Source: an uncultured Saprospiraceae bacterium (lineage in GTDB: Bacteria > Bacteroidota > Bacteroidia > Chitinophagales > Saprospiraceae). Taken from it: a stretch of 34,280 nucleotides of DNA. The translations under genes and the position numbers were made by a program. Below are positions 1 through 6,872 of this stretch, piece by piece; the stretch's first letter is position 1; every line of letters begins with the position of its first letter. The DNA lies in NCBI GenBank assembly GCA_937922815.1, contig CALAJP010000248.1, forward strand, positions 1 through 34,280. The letters are read 5' to 3'. The notes beneath the pieces are model-generated. The model made no database searches and was not told the origin of the DNA. It saw nothing but the letters and a program-made list of their open reading frames with translations.

Positions 1-259
1 GGAATGCTTTTAAACTTGATGAGATTCTGGCTCGTGTAGCATTTGATAAACTCAAATCCATCAGTGCAAATAAATAAGATTCAAACGATTCTTGGGTCAG
101 TGCTTTCACTAAAGTTAATTCGTTTTGAGCAATAAAGCTTACAAACTGATTAACATCTCGGCAATACGCCTCTACGGTGTTAGACGAACTGTTCTTTTCA
201 AAAATCAAAAAATTCTTAAATTCAATTACAGCATTCTTCAGAGAAAGGTTATGACTCAT
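1..259 (-). CDS. XerD/XerC-like tyrosine recombinase, N-terminal part only (cut by window edge)
   Basis: Reading the minus strand from an ATG at 259 gives an open frame of 86 codons running off the left edge. The residues fit the SAM-like core-binding domain of Xer recombinases: a helix with FLIFEKN, then the typical 'SxNTVxAYxxDVxxFxxF' pattern (seen as SSNTVEAYCRD followed by VNQFVSF), and a later helix with SNATRARISSSLKAF. Xer proteins resolve chromosome dimers at dif sites; the catalytic Arg/His/Tyr residues lie beyond the window, so activity cannot be judged. The start overlaps the end of the upstream TMEM220-like gene by 11 bases, which suggests cotranscription. It could equally be another phage-type integrase of the same fold. 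Confidence 0.8.
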   Translation of the reverse strand, partial: MSHNLSLKNAVIEFKNFLIFEKNSSSNTVEAYCRDVNQFVSFIAQNELTLVKALTQESFESYLFALMDLSLSNATRARISSSLKAF

Positions 260-644
260 ATTCCAACTCTAGCTTCTCATTCATTTCAGCCCTTGTTTTT
301 TCAACCCAATACATAATTAAAAGTGAAATCAAAGCCAAAGCCAAGCCTAAAGATTCTCTTGTGTTTTCAATATATCCATTAGCCGCAGACATTTCTTCCA
401 CGATAGAAGGCATTCCCAACTCTACCCACACCACTACATGGGGAATATAAGTTATTAACCAAATGGTAAATAATACAATCAACCAAAAAATATGTTTGAA
501 AAAGTAATTGCCTAAAGTTGCACAGAAAAAACCAAAGGCAACAGTACCATAGGTTAACATCCAAATAATTCCATCTGAATCATTCCATTGTAAAATAGCA
601 AAAGCAATAAAGAGAAGCGTTAATAGTGCATATAGAAATTTCAT
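249..644 (-). CDS. TMEM220-family small membrane protein
   Basis: This 131-residue protein has about four hydrophobic segments (roughly residues 2-19, 27-47, 50-70 and 97-112). The first is followed by a QWNDSDG motif, close to the Q-Y/W-NDPD signature I associate with the TMEM220 family. Later features are the charged ENTRESLGL stretch and an acidic, hydrophilic tail. The function of the family in bacteria is not known to me. The gene overlaps the recombinase start by 11 bases. Upstream, at 681-708, lies the terminator of the ExbD gene. Family assignment rests on motif recognition and topology. Confidence 0.7.
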   Translation of the reverse strand: MKFLYALLTLLFIAFAILQWNDSDGIIWMLTYGTVAFGFFCATLGNYFFKHIFWLIVLFTIWLITYIPHVVVWVELGMPSIVEEMSAANGYIENTRESLGLALALISLLIMYWVEKTRAEMNEKLELEYES

Positions 645-680
645 AGTATCTGATTTTCATTTTGTTATGCTAAAATACAA

Positions 681-708
681 AAAGCCTCTTTGAAATCAAA
701 AAGGCTTT
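681..708 (-). terminator. Rho-independent terminator after the third exbD
   Basis: A 7-bp stem (681-687 with 702-708) is extended by an inner TTTGA/TCAAA pairing around a very short loop. On the minus strand it is followed by a T-rich stretch. It lies 13 bases past the stop codon of the exbD at 721-1278. Confidence 0.7.
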
Positions 709-720
709 AATAATTAACTA

Positions 721-1278
721 TTAATCTCCGAATTCTGTTGGCTCTGCTTCAGATAGTATAAATGGAATTCTGTCTCTTATTTCCTTCTTCTGAACAGAAG
801 TTAATGCTTCTCCATATGGTTTACCAAATAACTCTTGAGATTCTTCATCCCACAATTCAGAATACGCAGCTTTCAATTCATTATATACTGTAATGTATGT
901 TTTATAATTTGTTCCTCTGTCATTTTTTAATGAGATAATTGCAGAACGAGGACTAATAGCAAGATTTTTAGCTCCACTAGGGTTCATAATAAATTCTTTT
1001 GCTCTGTTTTTTATTAATGAAATTTCCTCCAGCTGTCCTCTCACTAACATTTCATTTTTAGTATTTACCAATACTGAAAAAACATTTCTTGAATTAGTGG
1101 TTACCTTTTCATCAAGCTGAGTACCCGACCAAGGTGGTAATTTAATTGAAATACCTTTATCAACATCAATTGTTGTAGTCACAAGGAAAAATATTAACAA
1201 TAAGAAAGCAATGTCGGCCATAGAACCTGCATTAATTTCACTTTTCATTCGATTTTTAGACTTTTTTTTATCTAACAT
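721..1278 (-). CDS. exbD: ExbD/TolR-family biopolymer transport protein (duplicate copy)
   Basis: This 185-residue protein has the ExbD layout: a basic N-terminus, one membrane segment (about residues 20-37, FLLLIFFLVTTT) with the essential acidic residue just before it (MADIAF), and a periplasmic domain. ExbD works with ExbB to couple the proton motive force to TonB-dependent outer-membrane transport. By eye it is strikingly similar along its whole length to the ExbD at 1990-2553 (nearly identical N-terminal 50 residues, shared SPRSAIISLKNDRGTNYKTY, shared ELKAAYSELWD and PFILSEAEPT ends), so it looks like a duplication. It is separated from the main operon by a strong hairpin at 1426-1461 and has its own terminator, so it is probably transcribed separately. 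Confidence 0.93.
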   Translation of the reverse strand: MLDKKKSKNRMKSEINAGSMADIAFLLLIFFLVTTTIDVDKGISIKLPPWSGTQLDEKVTTNSRNVFSVLVNTKNEMLVRGQLEEISLIKNRAKEFIMNPSGAKNLAISPRSAIISLKNDRGTNYKTYITVYNELKAAYSELWDEESQELFGKPYGEALTSVQKKEIRDRIPFILSEAEPTEFGD

Positions 1279-1425
1279 AACTTCATTTTTAAGTTTAGAA
1301 ATTAAAATAGATAGAATAGTACACGCGCGTTCAATCTAACTAGAAACTCTTCTATAGTTACATAGATGGTAAAATGTAAAATTTTGGTGTATCTCTTTTA
1401 TAACAGAATGGTATTCTATAAAACG

Positions 1426-1461
1426 CAAAAAGCTCTTCTGGTAAACCAGAAGAGCTTTTTG
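1426..1461 (-). terminator. Strong hairpin terminator after the ExbB-ExbD-ExbD operon
   Basis: There is a perfect 17-bp inverted repeat (1426-1442 and 1445-1461) with a 2-base spacer. The stem is flanked by A and T runs, so it should work in either direction. It sits 24 bases downstream of the exbD stop at 1486. Confidence 0.9.
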
Positions 1462-1485
1462 AAATATAATTATAAATATCTGAGC

Positions 1486-1959
1486 CTATAAATCTTTAGC
1501 TCTAGCACGAGCAGAGTAGTTAATTTTTAACTGTCCTGCTTTTCTTAAAGCTGTTTTAATGTCAGATACAATTCCCATAGTCACTTCACCATCGGCACGA
1601 ATAGAAGAGTAAATCAAACCTCTTTCTCTTTCCGAAACCTTAGCACGATGTGCCTCTAAGAACAATGGAATATCCTTGTCTGTTCCAAACTTGTTACCTA
1701 ACTGAATACGAGGAGCAGTACCGAACTCTGATTCGTATCTTTCCATTGGTCTACCTATATAAATATAATTAACTAATGATTTTTTTTCAAGTTTAGTTAA
1801 TTCAGTAGCCTCAGGAACTGATACTGAAACCATAAGTTCAGAAGTTCTCATAACAGTGGTTACCATGAAGAAGAACAGAAGCATGAATATAATATCGGGC
1901 AGGGATGCCGTTGATACCTCTGGATCTGCCTTCCCCCCTTTCTTACTAAATTTACCCAT
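1486..1959 (-). CDS. exbD: ExbD/TolR-family biopolymer transport protein (divergent second subunit)
   Basis: This 157-residue single-span protein has a basic start (GKFSKKGGK), the motif SLPDIIFMLLFFFMVTT carrying the conserved Asp at the membrane edge (about residue 22), and a periplasmic domain ending in a helical, basic tail. It differs clearly from the two long ExbDs. Bacteroidota often encode two dissimilar ExbDs after ExbB, and here the gene follows the first exbD by 30 bases. It is the last gene before the hairpin at 1426-1461. The RADGEVTMGIV segment resembles the usual ExbD periplasmic 'DG..v....v' pattern. Confidence 0.92.
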   Translation of the reverse strand: MGKFSKKGGKADPEVSTASLPDIIFMLLFFFMVTTVMRTSELMVSVSVPEATELTKLEKKSLVNYIYIGRPMERYESEFGTAPRIQLGNKFGTDKDIPLFLEAHRAKVSERERGLIYSSIRADGEVTMGIVSDIKTALRKAGQLKINYSARARAKDL

Positions 1960-1989
1960 AACGCTTCTTAAATTTAATAGATTAAAAAA

Positions 1990-2553
1990 TTATTCTTCTC
2001 CAAAAGCAGTTGGCTCCGCTTCGGATAATATGAAAGGAATTTCATCCCTTACTTGTTTCTTTTGTGCATCGGTAAGGTCGTCACCATACGGTTTACCGAA
2101 TTTAGCTTGGGCTTTATCGTCCCACAATTCTGAGTATGCTGCTTTTAATTCATTGTAAACCATCAAGTACGTTTTGTAATTAGTACCTCTATCGTTTTTC
2201 AATGAAATAATAGCTGATCTAGGGCTTTCAGACAAATCGTCTCTTTTGGAAGGGTTCGCAATAAATTCTTTTGCTCTTTCCCTTACATTAGCAACATCTG
2301 CCAGCTCACCTCTTACTAACATTTGATTGTTAGCGTTTACTAAAACTGAAAATACGTTTCTAGTTTTCAACTTTAATGTTTCCGCCTGAACATCATCTTC
2401 AGACCAAGGTGGTAGCTTAATAGAAATTCCTTTATCAACGTCGATTGTTGTAGTCACAAGAAAGAAAATCAATAGCAAGAAGGCAATATCTGCCATTGAA
2501 CCTGCATTAATTTCACTTTTCAAGCGATCTTTACTACTTTTTTTATTAAGCAT
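1990..2553 (-). CDS. exbD: ExbD/TolR-family biopolymer transport protein
   Basis: A 187-residue ExbD with a basic N-terminus, the conserved membrane-edge Asp in MADIAF, a single membrane helix at about residues 20-37, then an extended periplasmic domain. It lies 8 bases after the small four-helix membrane protein and 30 bases before the next exbD, so it belongs to the exbB operon. It is the apparent parent or sister of the separate copy at 721-1278. Both share a long C-terminal extension with conserved ELKAAYSELWD and IPFILSEAEPT segments, which is longer than the roughly 140 residues of E. coli ExbD. Confidence 0.94.
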   Translation of the reverse strand: MLNKKSSKDRLKSEINAGSMADIAFLLLIFFLVTTTIDVDKGISIKLPPWSEDDVQAETLKLKTRNVFSVLVNANNQMLVRGELADVANVRERAKEFIANPSKRDDLSESPRSAIISLKNDRGTNYKTYLMVYNELKAAYSELWDDKAQAKFGKPYGDDLTDAQKKQVRDEIPFILSEAEPTAFGEE

Positions 2554-2561
2554 AATTATTA

Positions 2562-3044
2562 TTATTTAAACGCATTAACAACTTCAAAAATAACTAGAGA
2601 ACCTACGCCAACAATACCTGCTATTAATGTAGTCCAAATAGCACCAGTAATCATTTTTGAGCGAGCTTCATCAATTTCGAAAGTTTTCATTGTTTCTGCT
2701 AAATCGCCTACTGTTTCGTGAGTTGCAGTAGAAGAAAATACTAAATAAAGAACAATTAAAGCACCGATTCCGATAAGACCTTTTAAAGATCCTTTAATAT
2801 CTCCAAGCATTTGTAATAAACCAAATGCTACAGCTGCTACCGCAGTAAGTACCGCTAAAGCAATAGCTGAGAAAATACCAAAGTTAAATAGATCTATGTG
2901 CTTTTCTTTTAAACCAGGCAAATCATCTCCAAAACTGGAAAGTGATTCTGATTCGGATAATACAATAGCTAAAAAGATGATAGACAATGCTGCACCTAGT
3001 ACGAAAGCTACTGTAGACCCTTTTTTAGATAAAAATTGATACAT
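2562..3044 (-). CDS. Small four-helix membrane protein of the exbB-exbD operon
   Basis: A 160-residue protein with four predicted membrane segments (about residues 9-29, 50-78, 86-104 and 132-156) and an acidic loop between the first two. I recognise no catalytic motif. It sits 30 bases after exbB and 8 bases before exbD on the same strand, a position where Bacteroidota commonly carry an uncharacterised membrane protein. It may be an accessory subunit of the ExbB/ExbD motor, but that is inferred only from gene order. Confidence 0.8.
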   Translation of the reverse strand: MYQFLSKKGSTVAFVLGAALSIIFLAIVLSESESLSSFGDDLPGLKEKHIDLFNFGIFSAIALAVLTAVAAVAFGLLQMLGDIKGSLKGLIGIGALIVLYLVFSSTATHETVGDLAETMKTFEIDEARSKMITGAIWTTLIAGIVGVGSLVIFEVVNAFK

Positions 3045-3074
3045 AAACTTTAATTTAAAATTGGGTGGAGAAAA

Positions 3075-3803
3075 TTATTTAGCAAAGATGTTATGTCTTG
3101 CCATAGAGTCAACTAGTGCGATTGAAGCATCTTCCATTTTTAATACAATAGAATCAACTTTTGATACGATGTAGTTGTAAAAAATTTGAAGGATAATTGC
3201 AGTTACCAAACCGAATACTGTTGTCAATAAGGCTACTTTAATACCACCTGCAACAATAGAAGGAGAGATATCACCTACTGCTTCGATACGGTCAAATGCA
3301 CCAATCATACCAATTACCGTACCCATGAAACCAAGCATCGGAGCAATTGCGATGAAAAGAGAAATCCATACTAAACCTTTTTCTAATAATCCCATTTGAA
3401 CAGAACCATAAGAAACGATAGCTTTTTCTGCTTGTTCAGCACCACCTTTAGCATTTCTTAAACCTTCATACAAAACTGAAGCTGTAGGACCAGAAGTAGA
3501 TTTACATACTTCCATAGCACCTTCAACATCACCTGATTGTAAACTCTCGTCGATTCGAGAAACTAATTTGTCTGTGTTAGTAGTTGCTACGTTCAAAGTA
3601 ATAACTCTCTCTATACAGAAAGCTAATCCTAAGATTAAACAAATTAATACTAACATCATGAAATCCCATCCACCTTCGATGAATTTTTCTTTCAATACTT
3701 GAAACCCACTGGCTTCGGCTTCTTGAGCCATTAAATCACTTGCACCTGTTGCAAATGAAAGTCCTAATACTAGCAATGAAGCTAAAATTTTTCGCATAGT
3801 CAT
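3075..3803 (-). CDS. exbB: ExbB/TolQ/MotA-family proton channel protein
   Basis: This 242-residue protein has the three-span ExbB arrangement: membrane segments near FMMLVLICLILGLAF, in the signature APMLGFMGTVIGMIGAF, and in ALLTTVFGLVTAIILQIF. ExbB forms the pentameric proton channel around the ExbD dimer. I place the start at the ATG at 3803 (or 3797, two codons on), because it is followed by a signal-like hydrophobic stretch (ILASLLVLGLSFATG) ending near LMAQ. The frame is open a further 22 codons to a TTG at 3869, which is unlikely to be used. It heads the operon with the small membrane protein and two exbD genes. Confidence 0.94.
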   Translation of the reverse strand: MTMRKILASLLVLGLSFATGASDLMAQEAEASGFQVLKEKFIEGGWDFMMLVLICLILGLAFCIERVITLNVATTNTDKLVSRIDESLQSGDVEGAMEVCKSTSGPTASVLYEGLRNAKGGAEQAEKAIVSYGSVQMGLLEKGLVWISLFIAIAPMLGFMGTVIGMIGAFDRIEAVGDISPSIVAGGIKVALLTTVFGLVTAIILQIFYNYIVSKVDSIVLKMEDASIALVDSMARHNIFAK

Positions 3804-3875
3804 AAAGATTTTTGACGAGTGTTTTAAAATAACTTTAGTTGGTTGAATAAAGTCAAAATAATTAAACAATATTAG

Positions 3876-3963
3876 CGGAGAGTAAGGGATTCGAACCCTT
3901 GAAACCCGGTTAGAGTTTACACGCTTTCCAAGCGTGCGCCTTCGACCACTCGGCCAACTCTCC
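3876..3963 (-). tRNA. tRNA-Ser (GGA)
   Basis: The acceptor stem pairs 3957-3963 with 3877-3883 and the discriminator is G, as expected for serine. The D-loop, a TTCGAAT T-arm and a long variable arm (AAACTC pairing with GGGTTT, with one G-U) make it a class II tRNA. The anticodon loop CTTGGAAAG has GGA at 3927-3929. No CCA is encoded. It lies between the exbB operon and tatD. Confidence 0.97.
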
Positions 3964-4209
3964 TCCTAGTTACCTTACTTTATATACCGCACAACTAAGA
4001 GAATTAAAATTTTATTACGGTTGTAATATTAATAATAATTATTCAGTCATAGTTAATTTTTCTTCATAAAAATTATTAAATAATGACATTTTTTAAATTT
4101 TTAATTGGTTTTTGTCGAAAAAACGCAACATTTAACCGATATTTTACGTAGCTCAACACAATATATTTTATTTAAAAAGTAGCACTATGTCGATATTTAA
4201 TTCGTAATT

Positions 4210-4977
4210 TTAAAAATCGAACATCCTTTTTACATTTTTTGTACTTTCTGTGATAATATATTCGGCATCAAGGCTTCTATCTTTTGCGAACTTATCTATA
4301 ATATATTGAATATAGGAACTTTCATTTCGTTTGCCTCTATAAGGGGTAGGACTCAAGTATGGGGAATCCGTTTCAAAAACAATTTTAGACAAAGGAATCT
4401 CGATTAATGATTCATTCAATTTTGCTTTTTTAAAAGTATAAACACCTCCTATCCCTAAGTAAAAGTCTAAAGATGTAATTTCTTTCGCTTCTTCAGCACT
4501 CCCTCCAAAGCAGTGAAAAATCCCCCTTAAACCATCCCCTTTATATTCTTTTATTATTGAAATTACATCCTCCGTAGAATCTCTTGAATGAATAACTATT
4601 GGATAACCAAATTCTAATGCCCATTCACATTGCTGACGAAATGCAGCTTGTTGCTGGCTTTTGTAGGTGGTATCCCAGTAATAATCTAAACCAATTTCAC
4701 CCACTCCTATAAATGCTCGCCTGTCTAACCACTCTCTTACTAATTTCAATTCATCATTTACATTATCATTGACTGAACAAGGGTGTAACCCCATCATGGC
4801 ATATAACTTCCCTTGATATTGTTTCTCTATTTCAAACATACCTTCTATAGACGAACTATCTATATTGGGAAGCATAATTTTTTCAATTCCTATATCAAAA
4901 GCTCGTTTTATTACCTCGTCTCTATCTTCATCAAATTGTTCGGCGTACAAATGTGAATGCGTATCTATTATTCCCAT
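4210..4977 (-). CDS. tatD: TatD-family metal-dependent DNase/hydrolase
   Basis: A 255-residue TIM-barrel hydrolase with all expected metal ligands in order: DTHSHL near the N-terminus (H7, H9), GEIGLDYYW (E94), IVIHSRD (H130), GIFHCFGG (H155) and FETDSPYL (D204), then the typical PTPYRGKRN. TatD enzymes are 3'-5' exonucleases acting on DNA or RNA, or related hydrolases. The length is normal for the family. It is divergent from the RNase HI gene, with 138 bases between the start codons. The 246 bases between its stop and the tRNA are AT-rich and hold nothing I can identify. Confidence 0.95.
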   Translation of the reverse strand: MGIIDTHSHLYAEQFDEDRDEVIKRAFDIGIEKIMLPNIDSSSIEGMFEIEKQYQGKLYAMMGLHPCSVNDNVNDELKLVREWLDRRAFIGVGEIGLDYYWDTTYKSQQQAAFRQQCEWALEFGYPIVIHSRDSTEDVISIIKEYKGDGLRGIFHCFGGSAEEAKEITSLDFYLGIGGVYTFKKAKLNESLIEIPLSKIVFETDSPYLSPTPYRGKRNESSYIQYIIDKFAKDRSLDAEYIITESTKNVKRMFDF

Positions 4978-5115
4978 TAGAATGATTTTTGAATGCTGTA
5001 AAAAATCAAAGAACGAAATTTTTTAAAAGAAATAGAAATTAACCTACCTTCAATACTGTAATTTTATACCCCAAAAGAGTAATAGAAAATTTGTTTTAAT
5101 ATTCATTATATCAAT

Positions 5116-5748
5116 ATGGCTAAAAAAAAGAAGTTTTACGTAGTATGGAAAGGGAGTGAGTTAGGTGTTTTTGATACTTGGAATAAGTGTCTTGCAGTGA
5201 CCAAAGGCTACCCTGGTGCTGTCTATAAATCTTTTTTATCGAAGGAAGAAGCACAACGCGCTTTTAATCAAGGAGCCAGCATGCATTTTAGTACAACTAC
5301 GAGTAAATTGAAGTCAAAAAAACCTACCATTTCTTCTCAAAATATTATACAACAAAGTCTTAGCGTAGATGCTGCTTGTAGTGGAAACCCTGGAGTGATG
5401 GAGTATCAAGGGGTTTGGACGGATACGAAAGAACAAGTTTTTCATCAAAAATTTAACCTTGGTACTAATAACATAGGTGAATTCCTAGCTCTTGTCCATG
5501 GCTTAGCTTATTTGAAAAATAACAAAATTGAACAAATCCCTATTTATACCGACTCAAAAATTGCTTGGGGTTGGGTAAAGAAAGGCAAATGCAAAACAAC
5601 TTTACCCAAAAACACAAAAACCGCTAAACTTTATGAATTAATCGAAAGAGCCGAAAACTGGCTAGCAAACAACCAATTCGTTACTCCTATACATAAATGG
5701 GAAACTAAAAGTTGGGGGGAAATCCCTGCTGATTTTGGTAGAAAATAA
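5116..5748 (+). CDS. rnhA: Ribonuclease HI with N-terminal viroplasmin/hybrid-binding domain
   Basis: A 210-residue protein of two parts. Residues 5-50 form the viroplasmin-like RNA/DNA-hybrid binding domain (FYVVWKGSELGVF, then GYPGAVYKSF and EEAQRAF). Residues 80-210 form the RNase H fold. The catalytic acids are visible: D85 in SVDAACSGNPG, E122 in IGEFLALVHGL, D146 in IYTDSKIAWGWV and the late D206. It cleaves RNA in RNA-DNA hybrids. The gene points toward def, and the two stop codons are only 13 bases apart. Confidence 0.95.
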   Translation: MAKKKKFYVVWKGSELGVFDTWNKCLAVTKGYPGAVYKSFLSKEEAQRAFNQGASMHFSTTTSKLKSKKPTISSQNIIQQSLSVDAACSGNPGVMEYQGVWTDTKEQVFHQKFNLGTNNIGEFLALVHGLAYLKNNKIEQIPIYTDSKIAWGWVKKGKCKTTLPKNTKTAKLYELIERAENWLANNQFVTPIHKWETKSWGEIPADFGRK

Positions 5749-5761
5749 GTGGTTTTAAAAT

Positions 5762-6310
5762 TTAACGTGTGAATACCATTCTATAATCAGGCTGAATAGC
5801 TCCTCGTTTAATTTTATCTAGTTTCTTGGCAATAAGCTTCCTTTTTAACAATTTTAATTTTTCGGTAAACAGAACACCTTCTATATGGTCATATTCATGC
5901 CGAATAACCCTAGCTTCAAATCCTGTAAAAATTTCTTGGTGTGTTTTAAAATTTTCGTCTTGATAACGAATTTCTACCGTTTCTAACCTAGAAACATCTC
6001 CACGAATATTAGGAATACTCAAGCAGCCCTCTTCCATTTCAAAGGATTCTCCTGTTTCTGCAATAATTTCAGCGTTAATAAACGCTTTTTTTATTCCCTT
6101 TGTATTTTCGCCTTCCATCTGAAGAGTGTCTACCAAAAAAATTCGCACTGATTTACCTATTTGTGGAGCAGCCAAACCTACCCCTTGAGCATGATACATA
6201 GTTTCCCACATATTATCTAACAGCGTTTTTAAGGCAGGATAGTCAGCATCAATATTTTTAGCTTTTCTCTTTAATACTGTATTTCCGTAAGCATAAACAG
6301 GTAAAATCAT
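5762..6310 (-). CDS. def: Peptide deformylase
   Basis: A 182-residue enzyme with all three deformylase motifs: GVGLAAPQ (residues 43-50), EGCLS (94-98, Cys96 metal ligand) and HEYDH (138-142; His138 and His142 bind metal, Glu139 is catalytic). It removes the formyl group from nascent protein N-termini. It follows ruvX by 63 bases on the same strand, a pairing I know from other Bacteroidota, so the two are probably cotranscribed. Confidence 0.97.
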   Translation of the reverse strand: MILPVYAYGNTVLKRKAKNIDADYPALKTLLDNMWETMYHAQGVGLAAPQIGKSVRIFLVDTLQMEGENTKGIKKAFINAEIIAETGESFEMEEGCLSIPNIRGDVSRLETVEIRYQDENFKTHQEIFTGFEARVIRHEYDHIEGVLFTEKLKLLKRKLIAKKLDKIKRGAIQPDYRMVFTR

Positions 6311-6373
6311 GGATTTTTGGCGTTTTCTTTAAAATAAAACACAAAAATAAACCTTTTCTCTAAAGAGTAAAAA

Positions 6374-6787
6374 TTATAAAAAAGAATGTCCTAAATAATC
6401 TTGTAAAATTAAGGTAGCTGCCACTTTATCAACGAGCGTTTTATCTCTCCTTGCCTTTTTTTTCTTCGTTTTAAATATTACCTCTTTGGCACGTTGCGAA
6501 CTAAACTGCTCATTGTGAAGCACAAAAGTAATATTCGGATACAGTTTTTCTATTTTCCTTTTAAAACCTATTACCAAATGGTGAATATCGCCTGGAGAAT
6601 CGTCTATTTTCAAAGGCTCCCCTATCACTACTTTTTCAACTTCTTCTTCTCCGAAATGTTTATTTAAGAAGTCAAACAATTCAATAGTAGGAACGGTACA
6701 CAAAGGATTTACTGATATTTGTAAAATATCGGTTTGAGCAATTCCCGTTTTCTTCGCTCCATAATCAATACAAACAATTCTAGGCAT
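6374..6787 (-). CDS. ruvX: Holliday junction resolvase-like protein RuvX/YqgF
   Basis: A 137-residue RNase H-fold protein with the family pattern: D8 in VCIDYGAKKTGIA, E57 in VIGEPL, E93 in NEQFSS and D120 in LVDKVAATLIL. This matches the usual length and order for YqgF/RuvX, implicated in pre-16S rRNA processing and junction resolution. The usual 'DER' is 'NEQ' here but keeps the acid. Upstream lie 85 bases and then the stop codon of the dockerin protein; downstream is def. Confidence 0.94.
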   Translation of the reverse strand: MPRIVCIDYGAKKTGIAQTDILQISVNPLCTVPTIELFDFLNKHFGEEEVEKVVIGEPLKIDDSPGDIHHLVIGFKRKIEKLYPNITFVLHNEQFSSQRAKEVIFKTKKKKARRDKTLVDKVAATLILQDYLGHSFL

Positions 6788-6872
6788 ACTAATATATTTT
6801 CACAAACCCAGACCAAAAAGTTTATAATCGATAATTTTCAAAAATTAAATAAACCTTAGAGGTACGAATCCG

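Noticed and set aside
3804-3869. 22-codon N-terminal extension of ExbB from a TTG
   Set aside because: The ATG at 3803 (or 3797) leads straight into a signal-like hydrophobic stretch; the extension has no such feature.
3964-4209. Possible small gene or RNA between tRNA-Ser and tatD
   Set aside because: The stretch is AT-rich with no convincing coding frame, hairpin or conserved RNA motif.
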